From the NCBI GenBank assembly GCA_030867875.1, contig JAOWCC010000019.1:106644047-106708046 (forward strand): a DNA stretch of 64,000 bases, given 5' to 3'. Positions 1 to 11,828 of this stretch are shown here, one piece after another; within the stretch, counting starts at the first letter, position 1; each line of letters opens with the position of its first letter. Under the pieces are notes generated by a model, which saw nothing but the letters and a program-made list of their open reading frames with translations, did not search any database and was not told the origin of the DNA. Origin of the DNA: Actinernus sp. WN-2022. Its lineage: Eukaryota > Cnidaria > Anthozoa > Actiniaria > Actinernidae. A program made the translations under genes and the position numbers.

Positions 1-243
1 ATTGTTCGAATTCCTTAGAGCAATTTATCCAGGCTGTACAGCAATATTCTATAGTATTGGTTTGGTGAAGGCTTTGAATGTTATGTGATCTTGATCACAC
101 AACTTACAATTAAATAGATTCATAACGTATGCTAATCGATTATTATGTTAATATTAGGGCCATCATAGTTATACGAGAGCAAGTTATCCGCAGCTTATCT
201 AAGCCGCGAAGTTCACAAAAACGTGCTCTATGAGTGTACCGTA

Positions 244-682
244 AAGTTCCGAAAGTAGCGACTCCCCGATAGTAACGTTCAAACTTTATGGCTGCTAAGA
301 AATCCCGAAAGTAGCGCCACCCCCCATGTTTCTTCTTTCTTTAACGTACCATCACGATCTTGTATCAAGATTAATTTACGTTTATGTCACTCACTATAGA
401 CAGTGTAGGATCACCTAGACAGTAATGAAAGTCTATTCTTGTTTCATGTTAAACGTTTTAGCGAAGAAACAACTACTATATTTCTTATCAATTAACTTGA
501 ACCTTTTTCAACAACAATTGTTGATATGAATTCGCGTCTTTTACTTGGGAGATAGAGCGTAGTATACCAATATTATTTAACGGTGTTTGCTCCCCGAAAA
601 TAGCGACAGCGACCCCCCGAAAGGAGCGACCCCCGAAGGCTGCTAAATCCGAAAGTAACGACCCTCGCTACTTTCGGAACTT
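244..682. mobile_element. MITE with 17-bp TIRs and TA flanks
   Basis: The ends AAGTTCCGAAAGTAGCGA and TCGCTACTTTCGGAACTT are perfect inverted repeats, flanked by TA at 242-243 and 683-684. This fits a non-autonomous Tc1/mariner-type element of 439 bp. Inside, the motif CGAAAGTAGCGAC recurs several times near both ends, so the termini carry subterminal repeats. No coding capacity is seen. Assignment to the TA-target group rests only on the ends. Confidence 0.75.
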
Positions 683-699
683 TATGATTAGTTTATATA

Positions 700-2055
700 T
701 ATATGGACATATGGCTAGTCAGTGGATTTCTTTGCGTCATGAAAATTTTCAAGGGTGCGGAAGAAATCCTTTCTTATTGTATCATATGTTTCACATTTAA
801 CAATAAAGTGGAATTCGTTTTCTATATCTTTATGGCAGGTGGGGCATATTCTCTCTTCTGGTTTGATATATGGTCTAGTGTACCTCCCTCTTTCGATTTG
901 TAAACAATGATTACTTATTCTTCTTACGATGCAAAGCCTTTTTTCTTTGATCATCAGTTAAATATGTCGTTTAACCAGTGCTGGTATTCAATGTCTTGTA
1001 GTCTCAGTTTGATTTGTGATAAGAATGTTTGGTAGTCCGATCCATCTTGTCGGCGGTCGGACCACTCCTTATTTTTCTCCCCAGTAATCATAGGTTTCGG
1101 ACAGTGAAGACATTCTAGATAGACGAGTTTTGAGAGTGTAGAATCATCCTTAACAACTAGTTTTATCCAGTATTTAACACTTCTAAATTTAGATTCTAGC
1201 TTCATTGGAAATCTTCCAAGTTCAGCTCTGCACCATTGTTAACAGATGTTTTGGCGGTTGGTACCAAACAACATCTTACAAAATCTTATATGCACATGTA
1301 TACTCTAGTGGATCATTCTGGTTTTAACGGTCTTTATCATCAGCTTCCAAAATTTCACTCCCATAGAGTAAAATCGGTTTAATTAACGCGGCATCAAAAT
1401 AGTTTTATGAATAGTTAGTTATTATTATAATATTTAACCTAAAATGAACACCAGTTTCTTTCCTTAGCCTAAAAAGTGCCTTTAACGCAACTTTCTTTAG
1501 CTCCGTTTGGCTAAACTAAAGTTTCCGAACGTGCTTAAAGTGAGACCAAGATATTTATACATTTTAGTTATTGTCTAATTGATCGTGAAAGCTGTAGTTA
1601 TTCATTCTTTTTCCGTTATTATTGAATATCATTACTTTAGTTTTTGCAATCATAACTTCTAGTTCATTATTATAACAGTATTCTTCAAGAGACTCTAAAT
1701 GGGCTTGCAAACCCTTGGAGCTTTTTTAAAGCAGAACTAGGTCAGTCGTCTGCGTATAGAAGGCAATTTATATTTGTACTGCCGCCCATTGCAATGCAGT
1801 CTTCAGCATGTGATCGATTAAGTTTGCCTGGGAGGTCACTAATCAATAAATCAGTTAAATAGTGTTGGGCTATTAAAGCATGCAACCTTGTTTGACACCA
1901 ATGTGACATCTAAATTTCTCTGTTGACACACTTCCTAACTTCACTGTGGAGAAATCATTTGAGTACACAGCACGTATAATATAATATAATTTGCCACTGA
2001 TTCCCGCTTGCTTTATCTCGGAGAACAGTTTTCCCCTAGATATATGCTATCAAAT
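700..2055 (-). mobile_element. Degraded non-LTR retrotransposon (RT and C-terminal part)
   Basis: Read on the minus strand, the fragment runs from the catalytic core of a reverse transcriptase to the C-terminus. GVKQGC and LLYADD motifs lie near 1746-1910, and a stop follows directly after the YADD. Next come a connecting region (LIKPILLYGSEI near 1330-1400) and two open stretches, 1205-954 and 954-715. The last carries RISNHCLQIERGRYTRPY and the cysteine/histidine motif CPTCHKDIENEFHFIVKC (C-x2-C-x8-H-x4-C), typical of the C-terminus of one group of cnidarian and fish LINEs. Many stops and frameshifts show it is dead. The 5' part, including the endonuclease, is absent. Confidence 0.8.
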
Positions 2056-2059
2056 AATG

Positions 2060-2900
2060 CATGCCGGGCTGAGCTAGCTAGGAAAATTCCCTCTTAAAGT
2101 TGATTCGACCCTACGAAGCATCAAGTACTGGTTAAAATTACAAAATGGGGATATAACCAAGCTAGCATATGATGCCCTAGTTGAATCCAAACAAATAATT
2201 AAAGCCGCAATGTGGTGTCAAAAGTTAAAAAGCATAATATTTCGCCTCGCTTTGGCAATGCATGGCTATTCCAAGACCACATAGTTAGCCCCAACATAGT
2301 TGCTAATAGCATAAAACAAAGACTTCTGGGCAACGAACAACAACATTGGTACAGTGAGATAACAAATCGAGAACCTATAGAAAATTCAAAAAAACTTATG
2401 TATTTTAGCATTACCCTCAATGACATACGAAATGTGAAGCATAGAATTGCATTGACAAAGCTCAGAATAAGTAATCACCAGTTAGAAATCGAAAAAGGAA
2501 GGTATTCACGGCCATATAAACCTGTTAATGAAAGATTGTGCCCTTTTTGCAAAACCGAAATCGAGGATAAAATCCATTTTGCTCTGAAATGTAGGAAGTA
2601 TCAGGTTTTAAGGGAAAAAATATATGCTTCCCTAATGAATATTATACGTGTAACAAATGTACCCGATAATAATATTTTATCTATAGTTCTTAACCCATGC
2701 AGATCCCAAAATAGCGAAGACAGCAGCGAAATATATTTATGACTGTCTTTGCATTAGATCGCATTAACTTTGAATCAGTAATACCTAAATACCTATTCCC
2801 AATTGACCATCTATAACATTGATTATTGGACTCACACTGATATAAAGCGTACTTTGCAAAGTGCCAATAAAATACTTATGTCTGTCTGTCTGTCTGGTCG
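2060..2900 (+). mobile_element. 3' fragment of a second LINE of the same group
   Basis: An open stretch at 2212-2742 encodes LRISNHQLEIEKGRYSRPY and CPFCKTEIEDKIHFALKC, clearly related to the minus-strand element next to it. Upstream, 2085-2210 encodes a matching SIKYWLKL segment in another frame, so at least one frameshift is present. The 3' end carries AATAAA at 2867 and a (TCTG)n tail at about 2879-2896, marking the retroposition end. The two LINE fragments meet head to head near 2055 as separate, diverged insertions. Neither is functional. Confidence 0.8.
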
Positions 2901-2911
2901 GTAGGGGAGTT

Positions 2912-2932
2912 CCCCCCCCCCCCCCCCCCCCC
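2912..2932. repeat. Homopolymer C run (21 C)
   Basis: Twenty-one consecutive C lie between the (TCTG)n tail of one LINE and the truncated 5' end of the next, and are followed by TCCCCGGG. The C-run plus CCGGG resembles the terminus of the poly-G-ended MITEs at 31928, 33451, 36870 and 61139, so it may be an excision or deletion remnant of one. That link is inference. Confidence 0.6.
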
Positions 2933-2940
2933 TCCCCGGG

Positions 2941-5444
2941 ACAGACACTCTAAACGTTGTTCTTCGCAAACAAGAGCATCACCAAGAACAATACTCCCAT
3001 TTTCAGAAAACCTCCTCCAGAGCGTACACTACAATATGAATAAAACTATGATAACTATATACCTAGGAAGTGGTATTAAAAACTATGAAAACGCTTCCTT
3101 GTGAGTAATGAATTTGTTAGAATAGAACTTATTTACATTTGTACCAACTTAGTCAGGTTATTAAAGAACCTACGCGTATAACTGAACATTGCTCCTCATT
3201 ATTAGATGTTTTGATCACCAGCGAACCTGAGAAAAAATTGCCTCTGGCGTTATTCATCTCGGTAAAAGCGATCATAGCCTAATATTTGGAGTACGAAGAA
3301 TAAACAACATGACTAAAAAAACAGCAAAGAAAATACATACCAGGAGCTTTAAAAATTTCAATTTACATAGCTTTCAAACTGATTTACAAAATCAGTTTGG
3401 TCAAATCTTTTGTTCTTGGAAAATTCTGATCAAATGTGGGCGGCATGGAAAACGATGTTTATGAATGTGGTGGATAAGCATGCTCCCATTAAAACAAAAA
3501 GAATCAGAACAAATAATTTACCATGGCTAACAAAAGAAATTATGGAAACTATTCGTGAAAGAGACAAATTTAAACGCAAGTATGCCATAACGAAAAACAA
3601 AGACTTCTGGAATGCTTATACCGCCTTACGAACAAAGTTAATAACAGCTTAAGAAGAGCTAAGCGAACTTATTACAGTGAAGAAATAGAAAAAATAAAGA
3701 TGATCCCAAAGGCACGTCAGTGGAAAATAATAAATAGCCTAATGGACGGCAAACGGAATATTGAGTTATCAATGAAATCAAATACAACAATGAATCGTTT
3801 AGAACTCCTACTGAAATCGCCGAACTCTTTAACAACCACTTTGTTGAAATTGGTTCCAAACTCGCTGAAAATATTGAGCCAAGCGAATCACGGTTTAAAG
3901 ACTACGTTAAACAAGCAACATCTACATTCGAGTTTAGCTTAACAAACGAAGCAAAAGTATTTAAGCTAATTGAAAAGCTATCATCTGCAAAGCCAAAGGC
4001 AACGGGCTTAGATGGAATATCTGCAAAAAAATTAAAGGCAGCTGCACCAGTCATTTCCAGCTCCCTTGCCTTTCTGATAAATGTAGTTATCGAAACCGGA
4101 AAAATCCCGTCTGAGTGGAAGAAAGCACGAGTTAGCCCACTACACAAAAACGGATCAAAAAGCGATATGGATAACTACAGACCAATTTCAATCCTTCCAG
4201 TTGTAAGCAAAATATTTGAGCGAATACTTTACGATCAATTATATAACTATCTTTCTAAAGAAAATTTATTAACAAACAAGCAATTTGGCTTAAGGCGATT
4301 GCACTCAACAATGACTGCTTTGTTAACTTCCACTAATTCGTGGCTGGTAAACATGGATCGGGGTCTCTTTAATATTGTTATTTTACTTGACTTAAAGAAA
4401 GCCTTCGATACGGTTGACTTTATGGAATAAACCATAGCTCAATAAACCTATTAGAATCCTATTTATCTGAAAGAATGCAGTCATGTTCAGTGCAAAATGC
4501 TAAATCAAGTGAACGATTAATCACATGTGGAATTCCACACTGTACTATATTAGGCCCTTTGTTATTCCTCATTTATATAAATGATTTGCGAAATTGCTTG
4601 GAATCATCGACACCATGCCTATTCGCTGATGACACAAATTTGACAGTTAGTGGCTCAAATCTAGTTGATGTTGAATCAAGAGCAAACCGTGAACTCAGAA
4701 ACATCAACCATTGGCTCAGAGCAAATAAGTACATTTAAATGTTGCAAAAACTGAGTTTATCATGATTGGCTCGAGCCAACGCATATCTAATTTAGGCGAA
4801 ACACCTATATTAAGAATTGGAAATGAGTTAGTAAAAAGAGTGCAACAAAGCAAAACAATTGGTTTCAGTTAGATGAAAATCTAAAATGGAATGAACATAC
4901 AAGTTACATCACAAAAAAGATAGTTTCTGGCCTAGGGGCTCTAAAAAGGGCTAGACCATTTATATCCCAAACCATACTTATGAAAATTTACGACTCTCTA
5001 ATTCAAACACACTTTGATTATTATTGTGAAGTTTGGGATACACTTGGTAAAGTGCAATCAGACAAATTACAAATTCTCCAAAATAGAGCCGCTAGAATAA
5101 TACTCGGCACAGATTATAATACCAGTTCTAGTAAAGTGTTACCAATTCTAGGTTGGGATAAACTCGATGAGCGAAGGGCAAAAAGGAAAGCGATAATTAT
5201 GCATAAAATAATAAATAATCTAGCACCTGTTACCCTTTCTGAGCTGTACACAACGGTTGGAAGTTCAACGTGTTATAATCTAAGAGGCGCCGATACCAAA
5301 CTTCGTCTCCCACAGCCCCAAACCGAATATTTAAAGAAAAGCATTTCATACGACGGCGCGAAGCTGTGGAACGAATTACCACCACAGCTTCGCGAAATGA
5401 AGTCTCTTGTTTCATTTAAGAAACAAATTGCACAAACCACCTAG
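2941..5444 (+). mobile_element. 5'-truncated non-LTR retrotransposon (endonuclease tail, RT, C-terminus)
   Basis: The coding order can be followed through several frames. The endonuclease tail has KSDHSLIF near 3262-3290. The pre-RT region with VDKHAPIKTKRIR is at 3410-3652. The RT core follows, with NYRPISILP at about 4170-4200, [11 protein letters not shown] near 4385-4420, GIPHCTILGPLLFLIYINDL near 4525-4590 and FADD at 4622-4633. The thumb and C-terminal region is at 4980-5444, with LQNRAARIILG. Frameshifts or stops near 3652, 3860-3940, 4430, 4738 and 4870 break the ORF. The arrangement matches the CR1/jockey side of the LINE tree, and it is close in layout to the LINEs at 30538-39600. 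Confidence 0.88.
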
Positions 5445-5950
5445 TCTCCTTCGCAGCCGTTATTTGTGTCGTCACGCAACGCTTCTCCCCACTAACGGCT
5501 GCTTAAACGTTCTGTGTTTTCATTAGACCAATCACGAGACAGTAAATTAATCATGACGTATTTCCCAGCGTATTTATTCGTCAACTGCTCTCAAGAAAAA
5601 AATACATTTTCGGAAGAAGTTCTACTAATTTGGCTGGAATTCAATCTTCGCTGGATCTGGATGTAGACATCGCTACTTTCAGCACCCCGACGGTTACCGT
5701 ACCTCGATTTCCATTGGCCGAGAAAAATGAGACAGTAAACATTGTAGATTTTAGATTGTTCATCTAATAGCCCACTTCCGCGATATGCTTTAATTGTCAC
5801 GCACAAAGGTTTCAATACGAGGCCCAGTGCTAAGTTAAATTTATTATTTTCACAGAGAAGAGAAAAAAAACAATTTAGTACGGAACCTTGTATTTAAACC
5901 TTTGTGCGTGACAAGTAAAGCATATCGCAGAAGTGGGCTATTACGCAGAT
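5445..5950. repeat. Small inverted repeats, possible MITE ends
   Basis: GCAGCCGTT near 5453 is mirrored by AACGGCTGC near 5500, just after the LINE stop. An imperfect inverted repeat of about 50 bp then pairs 5760-5817 with 5895-5947; both arms carry the GTGGGCTATT/AATAGCCCAC and TTTGTGCGTGACA elements around a loop of about 80 bp. These look like short foldback elements. No gene is recognised. Confidence 0.5.
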
Positions 5951-5996
5951 ATCTTTTGTAAATATTGTGTATATAGAGATAAATAGAGATTACTTA

Positions 5997-6514
5997 ATGG
6001 AAAGTGCTGGCGTATGGTATTTACCACAGGTACCCCAAGCTCCCTATATGTATATGAACTTGACTTAAAATTGTTTGTAAATTTTAAAATCGATAAATAT
6101 GAAATAAAGACTCACCTTTTCATCCAAATGTGTTTTCCTTTATTATCTCTATCGATTTTGGGAGTCTAAAGGCCATTTGAAGGGTTTTATGATTTCACTT
6201 TTTCCACTCTCTTCAGTAAAAAATATTTTTAAGAGAGTGGAAAAAGTGAAATCATAAAACCCTTCAAATGGCCTTTAGACTCCCAAAATCGATAGAGATA
6301 ATAAAGGAAAACACATTTGGATAAAAAGGTGAGTCTTTATTTCATATTTATCGATTTTAAAATTTACAAACAATTTTAAGTCAAGTTCATATACATATAG
6401 GGAGCTTGGGGTACCTGTGGTATTTACGCACGAGTTTGTTTTCACAAAACGAACGAGCGAGTGAGTTTTGGAAAACAAACAAGTGTGTAAATACCATACA
6501 AAAGCACTTTCCAT
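5997..6514. mobile_element. Foldback element with ~195-bp near-perfect palindromic arms
   Basis: The segment is a long palindrome centred at about 6222. Arms of about 195 bp run 6022-6213 and 6231-6422 with few mismatches, around a 17-base loop. Outside these, a second, less perfect inverted pair (GGAAAGTGCT.. near 5999 and ..AGCACTTTCC near 6503) suggests the true element ends. Open frames across the arms are products of the symmetry. It could be a foldback DNA element or two head-to-head copies of a MITE. Confidence 0.8.
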
Positions 6515-6642
6515 CTTGTAATTTGTTTATTACATACATACTGAGATTTATCTCCAATATCAAACAGGTTTTATTTAGGTTTTGTCATTGAACACGTACA
6601 TTTGTAGATTTCAATTTTTTGTTTTGCATTTCGTATCCGACT

Positions 6643-6931
6643 TTCCCTGCTAGCAGAGGTCTCTCTCTGTTTGGTAAAATGGAAGGCGAGGGAGAGACCT
6701 CTGCCGACATCCGACGCTTTCTCTGTCGCGCATGCGTGAAGTTTTCTTGGCAAAAAGTGACGCAATCTCGCGTGTACTTATGAGCGCACGAACAACTGAC
6801 GCGTACATCTATTCCGGTAAAACGTGTTTTCGAAACTGGTTTGACTCGTCCATGAATGTGGACGGCAAGCGTCGGATGTCGGCAGAGGTCTCTCCCTACC
6901 AAGACAGAGAGAGACCTCTGCTAGCAGGGAA
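6643..6931. mobile_element. 289-bp MITE with 9-bp target duplication
   Basis: The ends TTCCCTGCTAGCAGAGG and CCTCTGCTAGCAGGGAA are inverted repeats. The 9-bp sequence TATCCGACT lies immediately outside both ends (6634-6642 and 6932-6940), a perfect target-site duplication. Subterminal segments with GAGAGACCTCTGCCGACATC and its mirror form a second inverted pair. A 9-bp duplication suggests a Mutator-like family, which is inference. Short open frames inside are not genes. Confidence 0.85.
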
Positions 6932-6941
6932 TATCCGACTC

Positions 6942-8099
6942 AACGTAGACTAAAATGTATGCTCGATACAATCAAAATGGAAAGAAAATCTTACTTTCTT
7001 AACTGACATCAGCCTTGAAATAGTTTTCAACATCAATATGAAACTGTCTTTGATTCAACAAATAAATTTTACAAGTTTACATCGTCAATAGATTCAGTAT
7101 ACCTGCTTTGTCCGAGTTGTTTGCTACGAGTTTCCAGACATCTCCACGGCTTGTAGGTTTTCTCTGCTCACAGAATATTTACGATTTTTCAAATGTCGAT
7201 GGTCTATGGAAGTTGAAATCACTCCACGAAGGATTGAAAGCTCGTAATCTTCGCCGTATTTTCTTTTGACACTAAGAATGATTTCACATAGATTATCTCA
7301 ATATCTGTTGAATTATTTCGGTAGAATTTCTCTTCTTCTTTGTCTCTTTAAGTAACTTTCCGTCTGTTTCTCTAAGTTTTTGCACTTGTGATTTTGTTTC
7401 TTGGTCGATAATATACTCCTCAATTGACTTGGAAGTTTTAACATCGTTAGTTGGCTGTTTACAGATCAATATTACATTATAAAAAAAAAAGTCAAAACCT
7501 CCAACTTTCGTAGTGAATGAAAGTGGCGCCTCCGATCTCAAGTTCAGTTTGAAAATCCCGATATGTTTTGGCAGGTGTTTTCTGATTGGACGAAACGCTT
7601 TTCGCACGTGTGAAAAAGTCGTTTCGCGATTCTGATTGGCTAAGGAAAATTGTGAAGTGGGTTTTCGCATGAATGATTCCATTTGTAAATCTCAGTATGT
7701 ATGTGATAAATTGCACTATCAGATCCTCTTCCGGGAGAGACCACATCGCTAAAGCACTCATCGCTAAGCTCACATCTCCAGCTCCCACACGTGTTAGCGT
7801 GGTGGCTGGGGTTTAAAGCGGGTCTGGGGGCTATGCCATAACGATGAGTTCTATAGACTCCACGGATAATACAACACGATCTCGAACTTAAAGTAATGAT
7901 TATCATTACTTGTCGAATCGCTTTAAAAGAAACGATAATCATTACTCTTAAAACCAGTCAAGGATGAAGATAAATATAAACAATTGTCGCATTCTAGAGG
8001 AGCTCCTCTGCTATAACTGTCGCTCCTTGCTTCACTGCTGCTGCATTTCTGGCGCCGCGTCCAGGGCATAGCCCCTTCCATTGCGCATAGTGTTCTAGT
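6942..8099. other. Intergenic stretch with no recognised gene
   Basis: AT-rich sequence with short open frames that match no family I know. AATGATTATCATTACT near 7893 and CGATAATCATTACT near 7933 form a small imperfect repeat. No RNA gene or mobile-element end could be supported. Confidence 0.4.
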
Positions 8100-8263
8100 A
8101 AGTATATTTGTTTTTGATTTTATTTCATATTAATTCTCTTTGCATTGATTCCAATTACTCATTATATCTTTTAATGTTGTAGCTCGTGCGTTAATTTTTT
8201 CCCATACTTCCTTTCCTTTCCATTACGTTTTATTTGTAACATAGAGGGCCGCATGTTAGATAA
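8100..8263 (+). mobile_element. Retroelement 3' end, left half, split by an insertion
   Basis: The segment ending with GAGGGCCGCATGTTA resembles 42041-42056, the 3' end of a retroelement downstream of CDK10. The continuation of that 3' end (GGTTAAT.. then AATAAAG.. and an ATTGT tail) is found only at 13333-13385, beyond the inverted-repeat element. The retroelement end was therefore split by the insertion of 8264-13329. No coding sequence of it is preserved here. Confidence 0.6.
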
Positions 8264-8280
8264 CTACTCAAGCATGTTAA

Positions 8281-8883
8281 GGCCTGGTTCATTTAACGGA
8301 AAATAGATTTACGTTAAAAAATGTTTTCGGACAGAAATACAGTTTAAACAAAATCTAATTTGCACCATAATACTAATATCAACTTCCTTAAATTTGTTAA
8401 GTGGATGATGTCGTATCACGTGATTGATGACGTCATAATTATATAAAATCGTTTAAGTGAAATGCGGCTGCGACGATAACATATGAATATAAAGTAACCC
8501 TGCTAAAACATTACTCCTCCCGCAGTGTTTCAGACCACGCTTAGAAAACATGACTATCATGTAAAGATAAGGATATATTAAGGATACAATACGTCACGTG
8601 ATCTATTTTGCACATTTTCGCCTTAATTACTCGTTAACGAAACATTGTAGTCATCTTTTCTAAGCTGATTTAGGTAAAAGGCTTCATCCTTAACTAAACA
8701 TATCCACTCATCATCCTAGCTGATTTAAACTCGGAGCCGCATTTTTGATTTACTGATTTCGTGTTCTAAGTCACGTGACAGACCACGTGACACGTTTTAC
8801 TACACACACGTGAGAAACTTGGCGTACTTGCCATACTCGGCTGTGCTGAAATAAGGAAAACAGTTTTTTACCCGAACCAGGCC
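8281..8883. mobile_element. 603-bp MITE with TTAA target duplication
   Basis: The ends GGCCTGGTTC and GAACCAGGCC are flanked on both sides by TTAA (8277-8280 and 8884-8887). The mirrored arm at 13302-13320 lacks the insertion and keeps a single TTAA, so filled and empty sites are both visible. TTAA targeting is typical of piggyBac and Kolobok superfamilies; no transposase is present. The interior is AT-rich and non-coding. Confidence 0.82.
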
Positions 8884-9073
8884 TTAACTAGCATGATTTT
8901 CAGACGGTCGAGGTCGTCCGCTCACTTCCTCCCACCTCCCCGTCTGATGGACTTTGACAGAAACCGTGTTCTGGTCATTGTTTCATTTCGACCAATCAGA
9001 GCGAAGGTTTTATTTTTAGAGAACTGAGATATGCATGGAATGTCAAGTGCAGCCTGCATGAAGGTTAAGCCAA

Positions 9074-9292
9074 ATGGCGGACGATACAAACGGACTTGAT
9101 ATGGCTTTGGAGAAAGCGTGCGAAACTTTCGACATTTCTGAATTATTTCCCGAACAGAGAAAGGCCTTTGCTACCACAGCTACATCTATAAGGCGACGAC
9201 CAGGTCGACAATCGAGAGAGGAGAAATTATGTAGTCTTCTACAGATCGTCAGAATCACGGCTCTTTCGTGCACTGCAGAATATGTTCTGTAA
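9074..9292 (+). pseudogene. RecQ-like helicase 5' exon fragment, copy 1
   Basis: The 72-residue frame starts MADDTNGLDMALEKACETF and continues with the segment ISELFPEQRKAF. This resembles the Q-motif region that precedes helicase motif I in RecQ-type helicases. The Walker A segment that should follow (a GxGKS-type loop) is missing, and the frame drifts into unrelated residues. It lies in the left arm of the inverted-repeat element and is mirrored by the arm at 13085-13140. I read it as a captured or relic exon. The family assignment rests on about 25 residues and is moderate. Confidence 0.5.
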
Positions 9293-9564
9293 AAAGAAAA
9301 TGGTTTGAATAAAACATGGAGAAAAATTGTTGTCCTCAGACGTGTACCGGGAAAATCTGATAGGAAGCGCTATCGATATCGCGATGTTTATGAATCTACT
9401 AGCTACGGGCTTTGGAAAATCATTAATCTTCCTCGACCGCTTTGTATGCCGTATTAAAATGTAATGTCTCCTAGAATGTTGGCATTTAGAAGACCAAATA
9501 TTTCATGAAATGTAATGATTTTTTTACAGCAGTGAACACATATACTGCGTATGTCATGCTAATA

Positions 9565-9925
9565 GTTTCACGACATTTGGGCAGTGTGTTTAAGAATGGG
9601 GATAAATCCAATCCGGCGAACTATAGGCCCATATCGCTAACCTGTATAGCATCGAAGGTTCTTGAACATATTGTTCATAGTCACGTGATGAAACACCTAG
9701 AGAAATATACGATCCTCACGGATGCGCAACACGGTTGGTACTGTTTAGTTGGTGCTGTTTCGTGCTTTTATTGCGTTCACTCGACTTGTTTTCTCAGTTG
9801 TTTTTATCATTTATTTATTATTTTATCACTTATTTTATTATTTTTATATATTGTACAGTTGGTGTGATAACCATACGGTTTATTACCGACTAAATAACAT
9901 GTAGATGTAGATGTAGATTATTTAT
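9565..9925 (+). mobile_element. Internally deleted LINE: RT snippet joined to 3' tail
   Basis: The frame around 9590-9735 encodes FKNGDKSNPANYRPISLTC and MKHLEKY.ILTDAQHG, a well-known segment at the start of a LINE reverse transcriptase. It then runs directly into AT-rich 3' sequence ending with a (TGTAGA)n tail at about 9900-9920. The catalytic RT core is therefore deleted. The 5' part is also absent. Confidence 0.78.
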
Positions 9926-10199
9926 GTTTGCAAAATTTTAACACACTTTATTTTGACAATTTTGCTGTCCTAAAAGCTTAAGACGACTAAATCTTTCATG
10001 GAATGGCATGAAATTTTTACAGGAGTGAACACATATAGTGAATATGTCATGGTAAAAGTTGGATTACATGTACATTTGCCTAAATATTTATGTTATCAGA
10101 ATTTTGAACAGTCTTGATTTTGACAAATTGTAAAGTACAACAAATCCGGTAGTTAGATCAGTGTTGTGACCATGCGCTTGAAATACTGTACGAAAAATC

Positions 10200-10590
10200 C
10201 TATTTAAAAAGTTCCTGCTGCCCAAAAAACCATAGCAGCTCAAACAGGATATCGTTAGGGTTTAATAGTTCTGAGAAATCGACATAAGTTTGAAGCTGTA
10301 AAACATAAGAATTCTGCAGTGCAGGAAAGTGCGTGATTCTGGCGAGCTGTACCAGAAGGCTACATAATTTCTCCTCTCGTCGTCGCCTATAGATGCAGCT
10401 GTGATGGCCAAGGTCCTTCCGGGAAATGAGGGGTAATATTGCCTTTCGCTGTTCGGGAAATAATTCAGAAATGCCGAAAGTTTCGCACGCTTTCTCCAAA
10501 GTAGCCTGCTTGCAGGCGGTGGAGGGTGCTTTTCCGCGCAGCAAACGGATCATCGAAGCGGCCGCCATATTGGCCGAGCGTGATTGAAAC
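10200..10590 (-). pseudogene. RecQ-like helicase 5' fragment, copy 2
   Basis: On the minus strand a frame starting near 10568 (MAAASMIRLLRGKAPS) reaches LEKACETFGISELFPEQRKA, the same Q-motif-like segment as the copy at 9074. As there, no Walker A motif follows. Sequence upstream of the start (about 10590-10690) is shared with 12930-13030, so a promoter/5' UTR segment was duplicated with the exon. The frame ends at 10200 without helicase motifs. Function is not expected. Confidence 0.5.
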
Positions 10591-10743
10591 CTGGGATCGA
10601 ATGACAAATGGAGGGGGGAGGGGGGTGGGGGAGAACAAGCAGATCTGAAAGACCGCCTGCACGAAAGCCCTTGGTTTCTGAGTACAAAAGTTAGATCCCG
10701 TCCACCAGCGGACGGGGTATATGATTGGCTGAAACGGTGTCAA

Positions 10744-10936
10744 TCAAAGCTTATCGCGGCAAGTGTTGAAAGCAAGAACTGAAAGGAATAAGTTTAGCCT
10801 GCGAAGCGGCGTAACTAGAATAAGAGTTGTGTAGTGAGCTTGCAGTTGATAAAATATGGCGAATAATACAAAAGGCTTTGTCTTTTTGGAGACTAAGGTG
10901 AAGTACCCTGGTTGCAGAGGTTTTCTAGAGAAAAGG
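10744..10936. other. Spacer inside the inverted-repeat element
   Basis: No recognised gene. The phrase GGTTGCAGAGGTTTTCTAGAG at its end is closely repeated near 11941-11961, on the far side of the nested inverted repeat at 10937-11798. Confidence 0.35.
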
Positions 10937-11798
10937 GTTTTGTGTTCCCAGCGATTTATGTTCCTGGGGGAGGGGTGGGGTACACAAATCGCTAGCGTTT
11001 TGTGTTCCAAGCCGATATTCGATCTCCAGAACGCCAGTTAAAACATGGAAAATAAGTTTTCCTCTTTTACTTAGCCAATTCCAAGGGTAACGCTTGTAAG
11101 AAGTTAACTCAGTCAAGGTATCCTCGTTGGGAGTAACGATAAATATGCTTTCACGAGTTCAATTCTAATTCCCGCAATAATTTATTGCTTGGTAATTATT
11201 ATAAGACGTCGTCATGATATACAGAGTGCGACATCCTCTTGGTTCAGGTACACAAGACAACGCTAAAGAAATAATAACACAGTGAATACATCGATCACCA
11301 ATGTGAGTAATTAATTATGAAACATCGAATCCCCCAGGAACACAAATCGCTGGGAACACAAACCGCGAACACAAATCGCTAGCGATTCATGTTCCCACTT
11401 TCTAAATACTCAAATGCACGATAAAACACTCTTCAAACTTAAATATATCATTAAAGAAGTCATTTTACCTAAGAGTAGGAACATTAAAGCATATATTTAT
11501 GTTAATATATATTTATTTATATTTTTTAGCTAACATCAACGAGTTCCAGACCTAACGTAGCAGCCGGTCAAATTCAGTTAACGCGTTCACGGCAAAGTTT
11601 CTTGTTCCCAATTGTTCCCAAAAATCATTTTCATACATAAATTAAAGTTAGACTTTCAAATTTAAAACATATTATATGATTTTCACTTAGTCTTCTGGTT
11701 TAAATTTTCATTTTGGAACGGAGGGAACACAAAACGCTAGCGATTTGTGTACCCCCACCCCTCCCCTAGGAACATAAATCGCTGGGAACACAAAACGC
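10937..11798. mobile_element. Nested inverted-repeat element (CACAAATCGCTGGGAACAC type)
   Basis: About 70 bp at 10937-11010 (GTTTTGTGTTCCCAGCG..GGGGAGGGGTGGGG) are inverted at 11724-11798. A further set of the same units (AACACAAATCGCTGGGAAC, repeated and inverted) occurs at 11336-11400 in the middle. The element is therefore built of several inverted copies of one motif. No coding sequence and no clear target duplication were found. Confidence 0.65.
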
Positions 11799-11828
11799 TG
11801 TGACAGCGGCGATCGGCGAACTGCGAGA

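Noticed and set aside
6585..6953. 105-codon and 73-codon frames over the 9-bp-duplication MITE
   Set aside because: They span the inverted repeats on both strands and extend past the element ends.
8041..8102. Possible exon ending at GTTCTA|GTAAGTA (8097)
   Set aside because: A good donor word, but no acceptor, no start and no recognisable peptide.
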